Of a stretch of DNA of 64,000 nt, positions 1-8,609 are shown piece by piece. Position 1 is the first letter of the stretch. Every line of letters begins with the position of its first letter. A model generated the notes under the pieces. It saw only the letters and a program-made list of their open reading frames with translations. It did no database searches and had not been told where the DNA came from. Source of the stretch: an uncultured Pseudomonadota bacterium (GTDB lineage: Bacteria; Pseudomonadota; Gammaproteobacteria; Burkholderiales; Thiobacillaceae); assembly GCA_903835655.1 (NCBI GenBank), contig CAILNT010000061.1:25390-89389 (forward strand), written 5' to 3'. The position numbers were made by a program, and so were the translations under genes.

Positions 1-210
1 GAAGCGGGCCAGCAAGACGAAGGCCCAGGGCCGCCGCAACGCGCCAGCCTGCGCCATGTCGTGCGCGGCGGTCTTCAACGAGCTGCCCCGATCCACCGAG
101 AAAGCCAGAGGATAAGGCCCACCTGGCATGGGTGAAGTGGCATACCAGGCCAGCCAGGCCGCCGCGCACAGCAGCGACAGGAAGGCGAGTCTGAAGGCCC
201 CCTTAAGCAT
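1..210 (-). CDS. mltG: MltG endolytic transglycosylase, N-terminal part
   Basis: The first 70 codons of an MltG/YceG-type protein run off the left edge of the window. Translation from the ATG gives a short basic N-terminus and one membrane segment (about residues 5-25, ending LAWYAT), then the start of the periplasmic part with a Ser-Leu-Lys-rich stretch. This family cleaves nascent peptidoglycan glycan strands. It overlaps the end of pabC by 8 bases, and pabC-mltG is a standard order at the end of the fab cluster. The catalytic domain lies outside the window, so the assignment rests on position and on the N-terminal character. Confidence 0.7.
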   Translation of the reverse strand, partial: MLKGAFRLAFLSLLCAAAWLAWYATSPMPGGPYPLAFSVDRGSSLKTAAHDMAQAGALRRPWAFVLLARF

Positions 211-1015
211 CGAGCAGGGCGCGCAGGCGCGTGCTGGCCGCAGGCACCGGCCAGGTGCGTTCACCCAGGCGGGCGACGCGATGCAGGCCGATCACGCTGT
301 TGCATACCATGACTTCGTCCGCCGCGAGCACCTCGTCCAGGCCGAACTCGCTTTCCCGGACGGGGTAGCCGGCGGCGGCGGCCCGCCGCATCAGGCGCGC
401 TCGCGTCACCCCGGCCACGCCGCAGCGGTCCAGGCGCGGGGTGCATAAATGCCCTTCCCGCCAGAACAAGACATTGCTCATGACGCCCGAGATCACTCGA
501 CCCGCTTCGTCGCGCAGCAGGCCTTCGTGGATGGCGGGGTCATTCCATTCGGCCCGCGCCAGGACGTTTTCCAGGCGGTTGAGGTGTTTGACGCCCGCCA
601 GCAGGGGTTGTGCGCCCAGGCGCAGCTCGCACAGACGCAAGTTGAGGCCGGCCATAGGCCAGGCATCGCTCTGGGGAGGCGCGGGATCGTAGATCAGCAT
701 GCGGCAAGGCTTGGGGGTCTCCGGCGGGCGATAACCGCGCTGCCCGCCGCCACGGGTCAGGAGCAACTTGAGTACGCCGCCGGCGAGGTTGGCCGCCAGT
801 TGCGCCAGATCCCCGCGCCACAGCGAGGCTTCGGGGAAATCCAGACCCAGGCGCGCGGCATCGGCGGCAAATCGATCCAGCTGTTCCTCCCAGAGGCAGG
901 GCCGCCCCCCGGACACACGTAGGGTGCGAAAGACCCCGTCGCCGTAGAGCAAGCCGCGATCCTGTGGGTCGAGCCCAGCCCCCGCGAACCCATTGACGAG
1001 GCAGACCGCGCTCAA
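203..1015 (-). CDS. pabC: Aminodeoxychorismate lyase
   Basis: PLP-dependent fold-type IV lyase, 270 aa, that converts 4-amino-4-deoxychorismate to p-aminobenzoate and pyruvate for folate synthesis. The N-terminus has the family signature [13 protein letters not shown], and the PLP lysine lies in [11 protein letters not shown] longer reading frame extends upstream inside fabF, but homology starts at the VNG stretch. I therefore place the start at the TTG that overlaps the fabF stop (TTGA). It is followed by mltG with an 8-base overlap, which implies translational coupling through fabF-pabC-mltG. Branched-chain aminotransferases are the main alternative family, but the neighbourhood and length favour PabC. 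Confidence 0.85.
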   Translation of the reverse strand: MSAVCLVNGFAGAGLDPQDRGLLYGDGVFRTLRVSGGRPCLWEEQLDRFAADAARLGLDFPEASLWRGDLAQLAANLAGGVLKLLLTRGGGQRGYRPPETPKPCRMLIYDPAPPQSDAWPMAGLNLRLCELRLGAQPLLAGVKHLNRLENVLARAEWNDPAIHEGLLRDEAGRVISGVMSNVLFWREGHLCTPRLDRCGVAGVTRARLMRRAAAAGYPVRESEFGLDEVLAADEVMVCNSVIGLHRVARLGERTWPVPAASTRLRALLDA

Positions 1016-2250
1016 GTCCGGGCGAAGATGAGGGTGCCGTTGGTGCCACCGAAACCGAAGGAATTGGACAAGGCCACGTTCACCCGAGCCGCGCGCGCCG
1101 TGTTGGGCACGTAATCGAGATCGCAACCCACGTCCGGTTCGTCGAGGTTGAGAGTCGGCGGCACGACCTGATGCGCCAGCGCCAGCACCGAGAACACCGC
1201 CTCGACGCCACCGGCCGCGCCCAGAAGGTGGCCCGTCATGGACTTGCTGGAACTGACCATCACGCGGCTGGCATGCGTCCCCAGTGCCAGTTTTACCGCC
1301 TTGGTCTCGGCCAGGTCACCCAGGGGAGTGGAGGTTCCGTGGGCGTTGATGTAATCGATCTGGTCGGGGTTCAGACCGGCATTCTTCAAGGCATTGTGCA
1401 TGCAACGGGCCGCGCCCGATCCATCCTCGATCGGCGCGGTCATGTGGTTGGCATCCGCGCTCTTGCCGTAGCCGACCAACTCGCAATAGATGCGGGCGCC
1501 GCGCGCCCTGGCATGTTCGTATTCTTCCAGAACCAGGACGCCCGCGCCCTCGCCCAGGACGAAACCATCGCGTCCCTTGTCCCAGGGGCGGCTGGCCGCC
1601 GCGGGATCGTCGTTGCGGGTGGAAAGTGCGCGCGCCGCCGCGAAACCGCCCACGGCCAGCGGGCAGATGCAGGATTCCGCACCCCCGGCGACCATCACGT
1701 CGGCTTCGCCGTACTCGATCATGCGTCCGGCCTCGCCGATGGCATGGGTGCCGGTGGAGCAGGCCGTGACCATGGCGACGTTCGGGCCTTGTAGGCCGTA
1801 AAGTATGGAGAGATGGCCGGAAATCATGTTGCTGATGGTCGCCGGGATGAAGAAGGGCGAAATCTTGCGCGGCCCTTGCTCCAGGTAAGTCTTGTGGGTT
1901 TCCTCGATCATCGGCAGGCCGCCAATGCCGGAACCGATGTTGACGCCCATGCGCTCGCGATTGGCGTCGGTCACGATCAGTCCGCTATCCTTGAATGCGT
2001 CGATCGCGGCGGCCATGCCATAGTGGATGAAGACATCCATGCGCCGGGCATCCTTGGGCGTAAGGTATTTTCCCAGGTCGAAATTCTTCACTTCGCCCGC
2101 GATCTGGACGGAGAAGGCGGATGCATCGAAACGGCTGATGCGGGTGATCCCGGAGCGGCCTGCCACAAGATTGCCCCAGGCTTCATCCACGCTGTTGCCA
2201 ACCGGAGAAACGATACCAAGACCGGTGACTACGACTCTGCGCCTAGACAC
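1012..2250 (-). CDS. fabF: 3-oxoacyl-ACP synthase II
   Basis: Condensing enzyme of type II fatty-acid elongation, 412 aa, the usual FabF length. The N-terminus reads [14 protein letters not shown]. The active-site Cys is in [10 protein letters not shown], and the two active-site His are in [11 protein letters not shown] and [12 protein letters not shown]. The C-terminus carries the typical [10 protein letters not shown] loop. It works in the cytosol on acyl-ACP and malonyl-ACP supplied by the neighbouring acpP and fabD. It is separated from acpP by about 100 bases, so it may have its own start of transcription as well as readthrough from acpP. Confidence 0.97.
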   Translation of the reverse strand: MSRRRVVVTGLGIVSPVGNSVDEAWGNLVAGRSGITRISRFDASAFSVQIAGEVKNFDLGKYLTPKDARRMDVFIHYGMAAAIDAFKDSGLIVTDANRERMGVNIGSGIGGLPMIEETHKTYLEQGPRKISPFFIPATISNMISGHLSILYGLQGPNVAMVTACSTGTHAIGEAGRMIEYGEADVMVAGGAESCICPLAVGGFAAARALSTRNDDPAAASRPWDKGRDGFVLGEGAGVLVLEEYEHARARGARIYCELVGYGKSADANHMTAPIEDGSGAARCMHNALKNAGLNPDQIDYINAHGTSTPLGDLAETKAVKLALGTHASRVMVSSSKSMTGHLLGAAGGVEAVFSVLALAHQVVPPTLNLDEPDVGCDLDYVPNTARAARVNVALSNSFGFGGTNGTLIFART

Positions 2251-2351
2251 TTGTGCACTCCTCGGAGGATAGGGTGTTGCGGGAAACCATAGCCGGCCCC
2301 CAAAAGGGGGGACAGGCGCGGAGCCCGTCCCGGTACTCGAACTACGATGTC

Positions 2352-2588
2352 TTACTTGTTGTGCGCGTTGATGTAATCAACAGCCTGCTGCACGGTGGTG
2401 ATCTTCTCGGCATCCTCATCGGGAATTTCGCATTCGAATTCCTCTTCGAGAGCCATCACCAGTTCCACGGTGTCGAGCGAGTCAGCGCCCAAGTCGTCGA
2501 CAAAGGAAGAATCCAGCTTCACATCGGCCTCATTCGCGCCCAACTGCTCGGCAACGATCTTCTTGACACGCTCTTCAATATCACTCAT
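2352..2588 (-). CDS. acpP: Acyl carrier protein
   Basis: Small acidic carrier protein of 78 aa that holds acyl intermediates on a 4'-phosphopantetheine arm. The attachment serine is in the motif [10 protein letters not shown] (about Ser37), and the C-terminal helix is the usual VQQAVDYIN. It sits between fabG and fabF as in most proteobacteria. A good GGAG ribosome-binding site lies upstream, and an extended -10 box lies about 30 bases before the start, fitting the strong separate acpP promoter seen in other species. Confidence 0.98.
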   Translation of the reverse strand: MSDIEERVKKIVAEQLGANEADVKLDSSFVDDLGADSLDTVELVMALEEEFECEIPDEDAEKITTVQQAVDYINAHNK

Positions 2589-2619
2589 CAGAAAACTCCG
2601 TTAGCATAAAAGCGGGGGA

Positions 2620-2628
2620 ATTCTAGCA
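2620..2628 (-). promoter_or_regulatory. Putative extended -10 promoter of acpP
   Basis: On the minus strand the sequence TGCTAGAAT gives a TG-n extended -10 followed by a TAGAAT hexamer, about 30 bases upstream of the acpP ATG. No clear -35 is visible; a run of T and G precedes it. The position fits a short leader for this highly expressed gene, but the call is from sequence only. Confidence 0.35.
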
Positions 2629-2677
2629 AACCCCCAACAAAAAAAATCAGACGACCACGATTTACCCGGAAAAGCTC

Positions 2678-3415
2678 TCAGTCCATGTACATCCCGCCAT
2701 TGACGTGCAGGGTAGCGCCCGTCACATAGCAAGCCCCAGCGGAGGCCAGGTAGGCCACCGCATGGGCGATATCATCCGGGGTTCCCAACTTGCCGAGAGG
2801 GATGCGCTCCAGGAGTTTCTGGCGCGCAGCGTCAGGCAGGGAGCGAGTCATGTCGGTGTCGATGAAACCCGGGGCCACGCAGTTTACCGTAATGCCGCGA
2901 CTGCCGACTTCCTGAGCCAGAGATTTGGAGAAACCGATCATGCCGGCCTTGGCCGCGGCATAGTTGACCTGACCGGCGTTTCCCGAGACCCCCACCACCG
3001 AGGCGATGCCGATGATGCGGCCGTAACGGGACTTCATCATGGTCCGCAGCACTGCGCGGGAAAGGCGAAACACCGAAGTCAGGTTGGTCTCCAGGATGGC
3101 ATCCCACTCTTCGTCCTTCATGCGCATCAGCAAGTTGTCGCGGGTGATGCCGGCGTTGTTGACCAGGATGTCGATGCGGCCATGCCGGGCGAGCAGGCCA
3201 TCGATGCTGGCCGTTACACCCGCGGCGTCGGTGACGTCGAGCCTCAGGCCTTCGCCCTTCAGGCCGGACGCGGCCAGCGCGGTGGCGATGGCCATGGCTC
3301 CGGATTCGCTGGTGGCGGTGCCGATGACAAAAGCGCCGCGACGGGCGAGTTCATGCAGGATGGCCTGGCCTATGCCGCGCGAGGCGCCGGTCACGAGTGC
3401 GATCTTTCCGTCCAT
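2678..3415 (-). CDS. fabG: 3-oxoacyl-ACP reductase
   Basis: NADPH-dependent SDR enzyme, 245 aa, which reduces 3-ketoacyl-ACP in elongation. It has the nucleotide-binding TGASRGIG near the N-terminus, the NNAG motif, and the catalytic Ser-Tyr-Lys arrangement with YAAAK (about Tyr151). The frame is open upstream, but MDGKIALVTG is the natural start. It lies just after fabD in the same direction with a 10-base gap, so it is part of the fab operon. Confidence 0.97.
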   Translation of the reverse strand: MDGKIALVTGASRGIGQAILHELARRGAFVIGTATSESGAMAIATALAASGLKGEGLRLDVTDAAGVTASIDGLLARHGRIDILVNNAGITRDNLLMRMKDEEWDAILETNLTSVFRLSRAVLRTMMKSRYGRIIGIASVVGVSGNAGQVNYAAAKAGMIGFSKSLAQEVGSRGITVNCVAPGFIDTDMTRSLPDAARQKLLERIPLGKLGTPDDIAHAVAYLASAGACYVTGATLHVNGGMYMD

Positions 3416-3425
3416 TTCAGATTCC

Positions 3426-4355
3426 TCAGGCTTGGGTTTTCGACAGGACTTCCGCCAGCGTGGCGGCATCCGCAATGGCCAGCGTGGGGATGTCGAGGGT
3501 GCGCTTGTTGAGGCCGGCCAGGACTTTACCCGGACCGCATTCGGCGATCAGCCGCACCCCCGCATCGCGCAGGGCGAACATGGATTCCACCCAGCGCACC
3601 GGGCTGAACAATTGCCGCGCCAGCGCATCGCGAATCGCGTCGGCATCGGTGTGGGTGGCGACGTCGGCATTGTGGACCACGGGCAGGGCCGGTACGCGGA
3701 TCTCGATCCCGGCCAGCGCCGCGCGCAGCTTCTCGGCCGCAGGTTTCATCAAGGCGCAGTGCGAGGGCACGGAAACCGGCAGCGCCAGGGCGCGCTTGGC
3801 ACCCCGCTCCTTGGCCTGCGCCATGCCGCGCAGGACCGCGGCCTTGTCGCCGGCGATCACCACCTGGCCGGGCGAATTGAAATTGACCGCCTCCAGCACC
3901 TCGCCCTGGGCCGCCTCGGCACACACGGCGCGTACCCCGGCGTCATCCAGGCCGAGGATCGCCGCCATGGCGCCCACTCCCTCCGGCACCGCGGATTGCA
4001 TGGCCTCAGCGCGCAGGCGCACGAGGCCAATGGCGGCGGCGAAGTCGATTCCGCCGGCACAGGTGAGGGCGGTGTATTCGCCCAGACTATGACCCGCCAT
4101 GAACGCGGGTACGGCACCGCCACGCGCCAACCAGAGGCGATAGAGCGCCACCCCGGCGGCAAGCATGGCCGGCTGGGTGTTCACTGTCTGATTAAGCACG
4201 TCCGCGGGGCCCGCGGCCACCAGATCCCAGAGATCGAAGCCCAGCACGGCGGAGGCCTCGGCGAAAGTGTCGCGCAGCAGCGGCTCGTCGCCATAAGCGG
4301 CCATCATGGCCACCGATTGCGAGCCCTGGCCGGGGAATACGAATGCGAATTTCAT
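3426..4355 (-). CDS. fabD: Malonyl-CoA:ACP transacylase
   Basis: Loads malonyl groups onto ACP for fatty-acid synthesis, 309 aa, matching the usual length. The start MKFAFVFPGQGSQ is typical, the nucleophilic serine is in GHSLGEY, and the catalytic His is in the VPSHCALM stretch. Longer in-frame sequence upstream is antisense and intergenic noise. It lies between fabH and fabG; the 56-base gap after fabH holds a GC-rich repeat-like sequence (see repeat at 4391). Confidence 0.97.
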   Translation of the reverse strand: MKFAFVFPGQGSQSVAMMAAYGDEPLLRDTFAEASAVLGFDLWDLVAAGPADVLNQTVNTQPAMLAAGVALYRLWLARGGAVPAFMAGHSLGEYTALTCAGGIDFAAAIGLVRLRAEAMQSAVPEGVGAMAAILGLDDAGVRAVCAEAAQGEVLEAVNFNSPGQVVIAGDKAAVLRGMAQAKERGAKRALALPVSVPSHCALMKPAAEKLRAALAGIEIRVPALPVVHNADVATHTDADAIRDALARQLFSPVRWVESMFALRDAGVRLIAECGPGKVLAGLNKRTLDIPTLAIADAATLAEVLSKTQA

Positions 4356-4390
4356 TGTGTCTCCTAGTAGGACCGGATTCATTCGGCCAG

Positions 4391-4414
4391 CACGGCGGAC
4401 CGAGACCCGCCCTA
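4391..4414 (-). repeat. GTAGGGCGG-type GC-rich repeat, copy 1
   Basis: Just after fabH the minus strand reads GTAGGGCGGGTCTCGGTCC and continues GCC; the fabH TAG stop is inside it. GGCGG and CCGCC arms make it partly palindromic. A related sequence beginning GTAGGGCGGAACCGTC occurs at about 25,620-25,650. Two copies only, so the family is tentative. Confidence 0.3.
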
Positions 4415-5371
4415 CATCCTCACCAGCACCGAACCCCAGGTGAAACCGCCACCGAAGGCTTCCATCAGCACCAGCTCGCCGGCCTTGATCCGGCCATCGC
4501 GCACCGCGACATCCAGGGCCAGCGGCACGGAGGCGGCGGAGGTATTGCCGTGGCCGGCCACGGTGACGATCACCTTGTCCATGCTCATCCCCAATTTCTT
4601 GGCAGTAGCCTGGATGATGCGAATATTTGCCTGGTGCGGCACCAGCCAATCGACATCGCCCTTCTCCAGACCGTTCGCGGCCAGGGTCTCGTCGACGATG
4701 GCGTCGAGCGTCTTGACCGCCATCTTGAACACGGCGTTACCGGCCATGCGCATGTAGGCCGGGCCCTCGCTCCCGCGCGAGACGCCGCCATCGACATAGA
4801 GCATGTCTTCATAACGCCCGTCGGCATGTAGATGGGTGTTGAGGATGCCGAGGCTTTCGGATGCCTGTAACACCACGGCGCCGGCGCCATCGCCCCAGAG
4901 TATGCAGTTGCCACGGTCGTTCCAGTCGGTGATGCGCGAGAGCGTCTCCGCGCCCACCACCAGGGCGCACTTCACCTGGCCCGAGCGGATGAATTGATCC
5001 GCAATCGACACCGCGTAGACGAAACCGCTGCATACCGCCTGGACATCGAGGGCGGGGCAGCCGTTGACGATGCCCAGCTTGGCCTGCAACTTACAGGCGG
5101 TGCTCGGAAATATCCGGTCCGGCGTGGTGGTAGCGACGACGATCAGGCCGATTTCGCCAGCCTCGATCCCGGCCGCCTCGATCGCCCGCCGCGCCGCATG
5201 CAGCGCCAGGTCGCTGGTGAATTCACCTTCCGCGGCGATGTGGCGTTCGCGTATTCCGGTGCGTTCGAATATCCAGGCGCTGGTGGTATCCACCCGCGCT
5301 TCCAGGTCTTTGTTGGTCAGGATATGGTCGGGCAGATAACTGCCAGTGCCGATGATGCGGGCATGACTCAA
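4412..5371 (-). CDS. fabH: 3-oxoacyl-ACP synthase III
   Basis: Initiating condensing enzyme (acetyl-CoA plus malonyl-ACP), 319 aa. The catalytic Cys is in [10 protein letters not shown], His is in [11 protein letters not shown], and Asn is in [12 protein letters not shown] start it at TTG at 5371, giving [14 protein letters not shown]. This is preceded by a clear AGGAG ribosome-binding site at 5-9 bases, and no ATG is available at the expected position. It lies 13 bases after plsX, so the ribosome-binding site of fabH directly follows the plsX stop. Confidence 0.96.
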   Translation of the reverse strand: MSHARIIGTGSYLPDHILTNKDLEARVDTTSAWIFERTGIRERHIAAEGEFTSDLALHAARRAIEAAGIEAGEIGLIVVATTTPDRIFPSTACKLQAKLGIVNGCPALDVQAVCSGFVYAVSIADQFIRSGQVKCALVVGAETLSRITDWNDRGNCILWGDGAGAVVLQASESLGILNTHLHADGRYEDMLYVDGGVSRGSEGPAYMRMAGNAVFKMAVKTLDAIVDETLAANGLEKGDVDWLVPHQANIRIIQATAKKLGMSMDKVIVTVAGHGNTSAASVPLALDVAVRDGRIKAGELVLMEAFGGGFTWGSVLVRM

Positions 5372-5384
5372 ACTGCTTCTCCTC

Positions 5385-6407
5385 TCAAACGAGCTCTCCG
5401 GCCTGGTGGGCGCCGACCTGCTCGGCGATGCGGCGCAGCAGGCCACCGCGGACCTCTTCCACCGCCTTGAGGATGGCCTGCTCGAAAGCGAATACGTCGG
5501 CCGATCCGTGGCTCTTGATGATGACACCGTTCAGGCCCAGCAGGCTGGCGCCATTGTAGCGGCGCGGGTCCATCTTGCGTTTGAAGGCGCGAATCACGGG
5601 CAGCGCGATCAAACCGGCCATGCGCGTGAACAGGCTCCGCTTGAACTCCCGGCGCAAGACCTCGGCGATCAGTTTGGCCAGGCCTTCGGAGGATTTCAGC
5701 GCGACATTGCCGACGAAACCATCGCAGACCACCACGTCCACCGTGCCCTTGAAGATATCGTCGCCCTCGACATTGCCGTAGAAGTTAAGCCCGCTGGACC
5801 GGAGCAGTTCTCCGGCCTCCTTGGCGACATCGTTGCCCTTGATGTCTTCCTCGCCTACGTTGAGCAAGCCGACGCTGGGCCGCTCCTTGTGTTCGATTGC
5901 CGCGCACAGCGCCGAGCCCATGATGCCGAACTGCAACAGGTTTTGCGCCGTGCAATCGACATTGGCCCCCAGATCAAGCATATACGTGCTGCCGGTATGC
6001 GATGGCAGGGTCGATGCGATGGCGGGGCGATCGATTCCAGGCAGCGTCTTCAGGACAAAGCGGGAAACCGCCATGAGGGCACCGGTATTGCCGGCAGAAA
6101 CCCCGGCATCCGCCTCGCCACGCTTGACCAGGTCGGCGGTCACCCGCATCGAGGAATCCTTCTTGCTGCGCAGCGCGACGGACAGGGGGTCGTCCATCTT
6201 GACCACCTCGGAGGCGTGATGCACCCGCAGGCGCGTGCCCACCTGCACCCGGCGCAATTTCAGTTCCGCGTGGACCGCGTCTTCCAGACCGACCAGGACG
6301 ATGTTGACGTCGTCCTCGCGGTGCAGGATGTTCAAGGCTGCCTTGACGGTGACATGAGGACCGTGGTCCCCCCCCATGGCGTCGATGGCAATCGTGATTT
6401 CACGCAT
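5385..6407 (-). CDS. plsX: Phosphate acyltransferase
   Basis: Makes acyl-phosphate from acyl-ACP, the first step of the PlsX/PlsY phospholipid pathway. It is 340 aa and starts [17 protein letters not shown], the family hallmark. The GNTGALMA segment and the glycine-rich DGFVGN region are also present. It follows rpmF by about 80 bases on the same strand, the usual rpmF-plsX-fabH order that ties ribosome and membrane synthesis together. Confidence 0.97.
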   Translation of the reverse strand: MREITIAIDAMGGDHGPHVTVKAALNILHREDDVNIVLVGLEDAVHAELKLRRVQVGTRLRVHHASEVVKMDDPLSVALRSKKDSSMRVTADLVKRGEADAGVSAGNTGALMAVSRFVLKTLPGIDRPAIASTLPSHTGSTYMLDLGANVDCTAQNLLQFGIMGSALCAAIEHKERPSVGLLNVGEEDIKGNDVAKEAGELLRSSGLNFYGNVEGDDIFKGTVDVVVCDGFVGNVALKSSEGLAKLIAEVLRREFKRSLFTRMAGLIALPVIRAFKRKMDPRRYNGASLLGLNGVIIKSHGSADVFAFEQAILKAVEEVRGGLLRRIAEQVGAHQAGELV

Positions 6408-6485
6408 ACGCAGTCAACCCGCCCGAACGGCCACACCCACCCATTATTCGGGACCGATCGGGACGGAGTCGGCTTGCGGGCCGGA

Positions 6486-6671
6486 TCAGCTGTTGTCGCT
6501 CTTGGTGTTGACCACCTTGCGGCCGCGGTAGAAACCATTGGGACTGATGTGGTGGCGCAGATGGGTCTCGCCCGTGGTCGGCTCCACGGCTGTGCCGGGA
6601 ACGCTGAGGAAATCATGGGCGCGGTGCATGCCACGCTTGGACGGGGATTTTTTGTTTTGTTGTACAGCCAT
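6486..6671 (-). CDS. rpmF: 50S ribosomal protein L32
   Basis: A 61-aa L32 starting [15 protein letters not shown], with the conserved HRAHDFL and THLRHHI segments. It shares one base with the yceD stop (TGATG), so it is translationally coupled to it. This is the form of L32 without the four-cysteine zinc ribbon. Confidence 0.97.
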   Translation of the reverse strand: MAVQQNKKSPSKRGMHRAHDFLSVPGTAVEPTTGETHLRHHISPNGFYRGRKVVNTKSDNS

Positions 6672-7129
6672 CAGTGCTCTCCTAGAACATCATCATGCCG
6701 CGGGCAGTCTTCCTCGTGTCGAGGTACTACCGGCAAGCTCAGTAAAATTTCATCTTCGACCAGCATTCGCACATCCATGTGCTCCACGGCCACGATCACG
6801 TCCAGCAAAGGATCGATCTTCTCCCAACGTTCCATTTCCGCGTCGTTACGAGCGAGAAATATCACCTCCTCGACCCGCAGAGGCTGGACATAGGGACCGA
6901 GACAACGCTGGCAGCGCAGAGTCGGATTCGCATCGATATGCAGGCGCAAGGCGGGACGACCTCCCACCAGCGCGCCTTCCAGGCGATATGTGGCCACACC
7001 GGTGACCACACCGCCCTCCTCTACCAACTCATCCCGCAAACGATCCACCTCCGCCAGGGCGAACTCACCCCCGAGGCTGGCGGCCTCGCGGGCAAAACGA
7101 ATGGGATCCATCACGGTCTGTGCAGACAT
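6671..7129 (-). CDS. yceD: YceD/DUF177 large-subunit accumulation protein
   Basis: A 152-aa DUF177 protein, the conserved partner of rpmF; the family is linked to 23S rRNA accumulation. The diagnostic cysteine motif CQRCLG lies near residue 67, followed by the acidic middle and a C-terminal CPRHDD. I use the ATG of MSAQTVMDP; the frame is open far upstream but that stretch is antisense to pycA. It diverges from pycA across only about 50 bases, so both promoters must overlap there. Confidence 0.9.
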   Translation of the reverse strand: MSAQTVMDPIRFAREAASLGGEFALAEVDRLRDELVEEGGVVTGVATYRLEGALVGGRPALRLHIDANPTLRCQRCLGPYVQPLRVEEVIFLARNDAEMERWEKIDPLLDVIVAVEHMDVRMLVEDEILLSLPVVPRHEEDCPRHDDVLGEH

Positions 7130-7180
7130 AAGCCGATAATGATATTGTGTGACGCTTCCAATGTCAAAAACGTCTCCAGC

Positions 7181-8599
7181 GTGATTCGCAAGATACTCAT
7201 TGCCAACCGGGGTGAAATCGCGGTTCGCATCGTGCGCGCCTGCAAGGAACTGGGCATCAAGTCGGTGGCCATCTACACCGATGCCGATCGCAGCGCCTTG
7301 CATGTAAAAAAAGCGGACGAGGCCTACAACATCGGTTCCGACCCGGTCGTGGGTTACCTCAATGCCCACAACATCGTCAACCTGGCCGTGGCTTCGGGCT
7401 GCGATGCCCTGCACCCGGGCTATGGTTTCCTCTCGGAAAATCCGGTCCTGGCGGAGGTTTGCGCGCGTCGCGGCATCCGCTTCATCGGCCCCTCCCCCAA
7501 GGTCATCGCGCGCATGGGGGACAAGATTCAGGCAAGACTGGCCATGATCAAGGCCGGGATTCCGGTCATTCCCGGCTCGGACCACAATCTGGCCAGTGTC
7601 GAGGAGGCCCGCGACCTGGCCGGAGGCATCGGCTACCCGGTCATGCTCAAGGCCACCAACGGCGGCGGCGGACGCGGCATTCGCCGTTGCGATTCCGAAG
7701 CCGACCTGATGAAGAACTACGAGCGCGTCGTCTCGGAAGCGAGCAAGGCTTTCGGCAAGCCGGAGATCTTCATCGAGAAATGCGTGGTCAATCCCAAGCA
7801 CATCGAAGTCCAGGTCATCGGCGATGCCCACGGCAACACGGTGCACCTCTACGAGCGCGACTGCTCGATCCAGCGGCGCAACCAGAAGCTGATCGAGATC
7901 GCCCCCTCGCCGCAGCTCACCGAAGCGCAGCGCGAATACATCGGTAAGCTGGCGGTGCGCGCGGCCCGCGCCGTGGGCTACGAGAACGCCGGCACGGTGG
8001 AATTTCTCCTCGACGCCGACAATCAGTTCTACTTCATGGAGATGAACACACGCCTCCAGGTGGAACACACGATCACGGAAACCATCACCGGCATCGACAT
8101 CGTCCAGGAGCAGATCCGCATCGCCTCCGGCTTGACCCTGCAATACAAGCAGGAAGACATCCACCACCGCGGTTTCGCGATGGAATTCCGGATCAACGCG
8201 GAAGACCCGCAAAATGGCTTCCTCCCCAGCTTCGGCCGCATCTCCCGCTACTACGCGCCAGGGGGGCCGGGCGTGCGCACGGATGCCGCGATCTACTCCG
8301 GCTACGTCATCCCCCCTTATTACGACTCGATGTGCGCCAAGATCACGGTCTGGGCACTGAACTGGGAAGGCGTGATGGCGCGCGGACTACGCACCCTGGA
8401 TGACATGGTCGTCTACGGTGTCAAGACCACGATTCCCTACTACAAGGAAATCCTCAAGAACGAGGAGTTCCGCACCGGACGCTTCAATACCAGCTTCGTG
8501 GAAGCGCACCCGGAGCTATTGAACTACGCGGTACGCCGCCCTCCGGAACTGACCGCGGCCGCCATCTCGGCGGCCATCGCCGCCCACCTAGGCATGTAA
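7181..8599 (+). CDS. pycA: Pyruvate carboxylase subunit A (biotin carboxylase)
   Basis: ATP-grasp biotin carboxylase, 472 aa, which carboxylates the biotin on its partner. The N-terminus is VIRKILIANRGEIAVRI. ATP-binding glycine loop GGGGRGIR, the ERDCSIQRRNQK motif and the EMNTRLQVEH motif are all present. Homology begins at the GTG at 7181; an in-frame ATG at 7139 would add 14 residues, and neither start has a good ribosome-binding site. The gene lies 10 bases before a carboxyltransferase/biotin-carrier subunit. With no oxaloacetate decarboxylase beta or gamma gene nearby, the pair reads as an anaplerotic two-subunit pyruvate carboxylase rather than acetyl-CoA carboxylase. Confidence 0.88.
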   Translation: MIRKILIANRGEIAVRIVRACKELGIKSVAIYTDADRSALHVKKADEAYNIGSDPVVGYLNAHNIVNLAVASGCDALHPGYGFLSENPVLAEVCARRGIRFIGPSPKVIARMGDKIQARLAMIKAGIPVIPGSDHNLASVEEARDLAGGIGYPVMLKATNGGGGRGIRRCDSEADLMKNYERVVSEASKAFGKPEIFIEKCVVNPKHIEVQVIGDAHGNTVHLYERDCSIQRRNQKLIEIAPSPQLTEAQREYIGKLAVRAARAVGYENAGTVEFLLDADNQFYFMEMNTRLQVEHTITETITGIDIVQEQIRIASGLTLQYKQEDIHHRGFAMEFRINAEDPQNGFLPSFGRISRYYAPGGPGVRTDAAIYSGYVIPPYYDSMCAKITVWALNWEGVMARGLRTLDDMVVYGVKTTIPYYKEILKNEEFRTGRFNTSFVEAHPELLNYAVRRPPELTAAAISAAIAAHLGM

Positions 8600-8609
8600 C
8601 GGAAATATC

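Noticed and set aside
3039..6893. Long plus-strand frames across fabG, fabD, fabH and plsX
   Set aside because: They run antisense to intact fatty-acid genes and have no family features.
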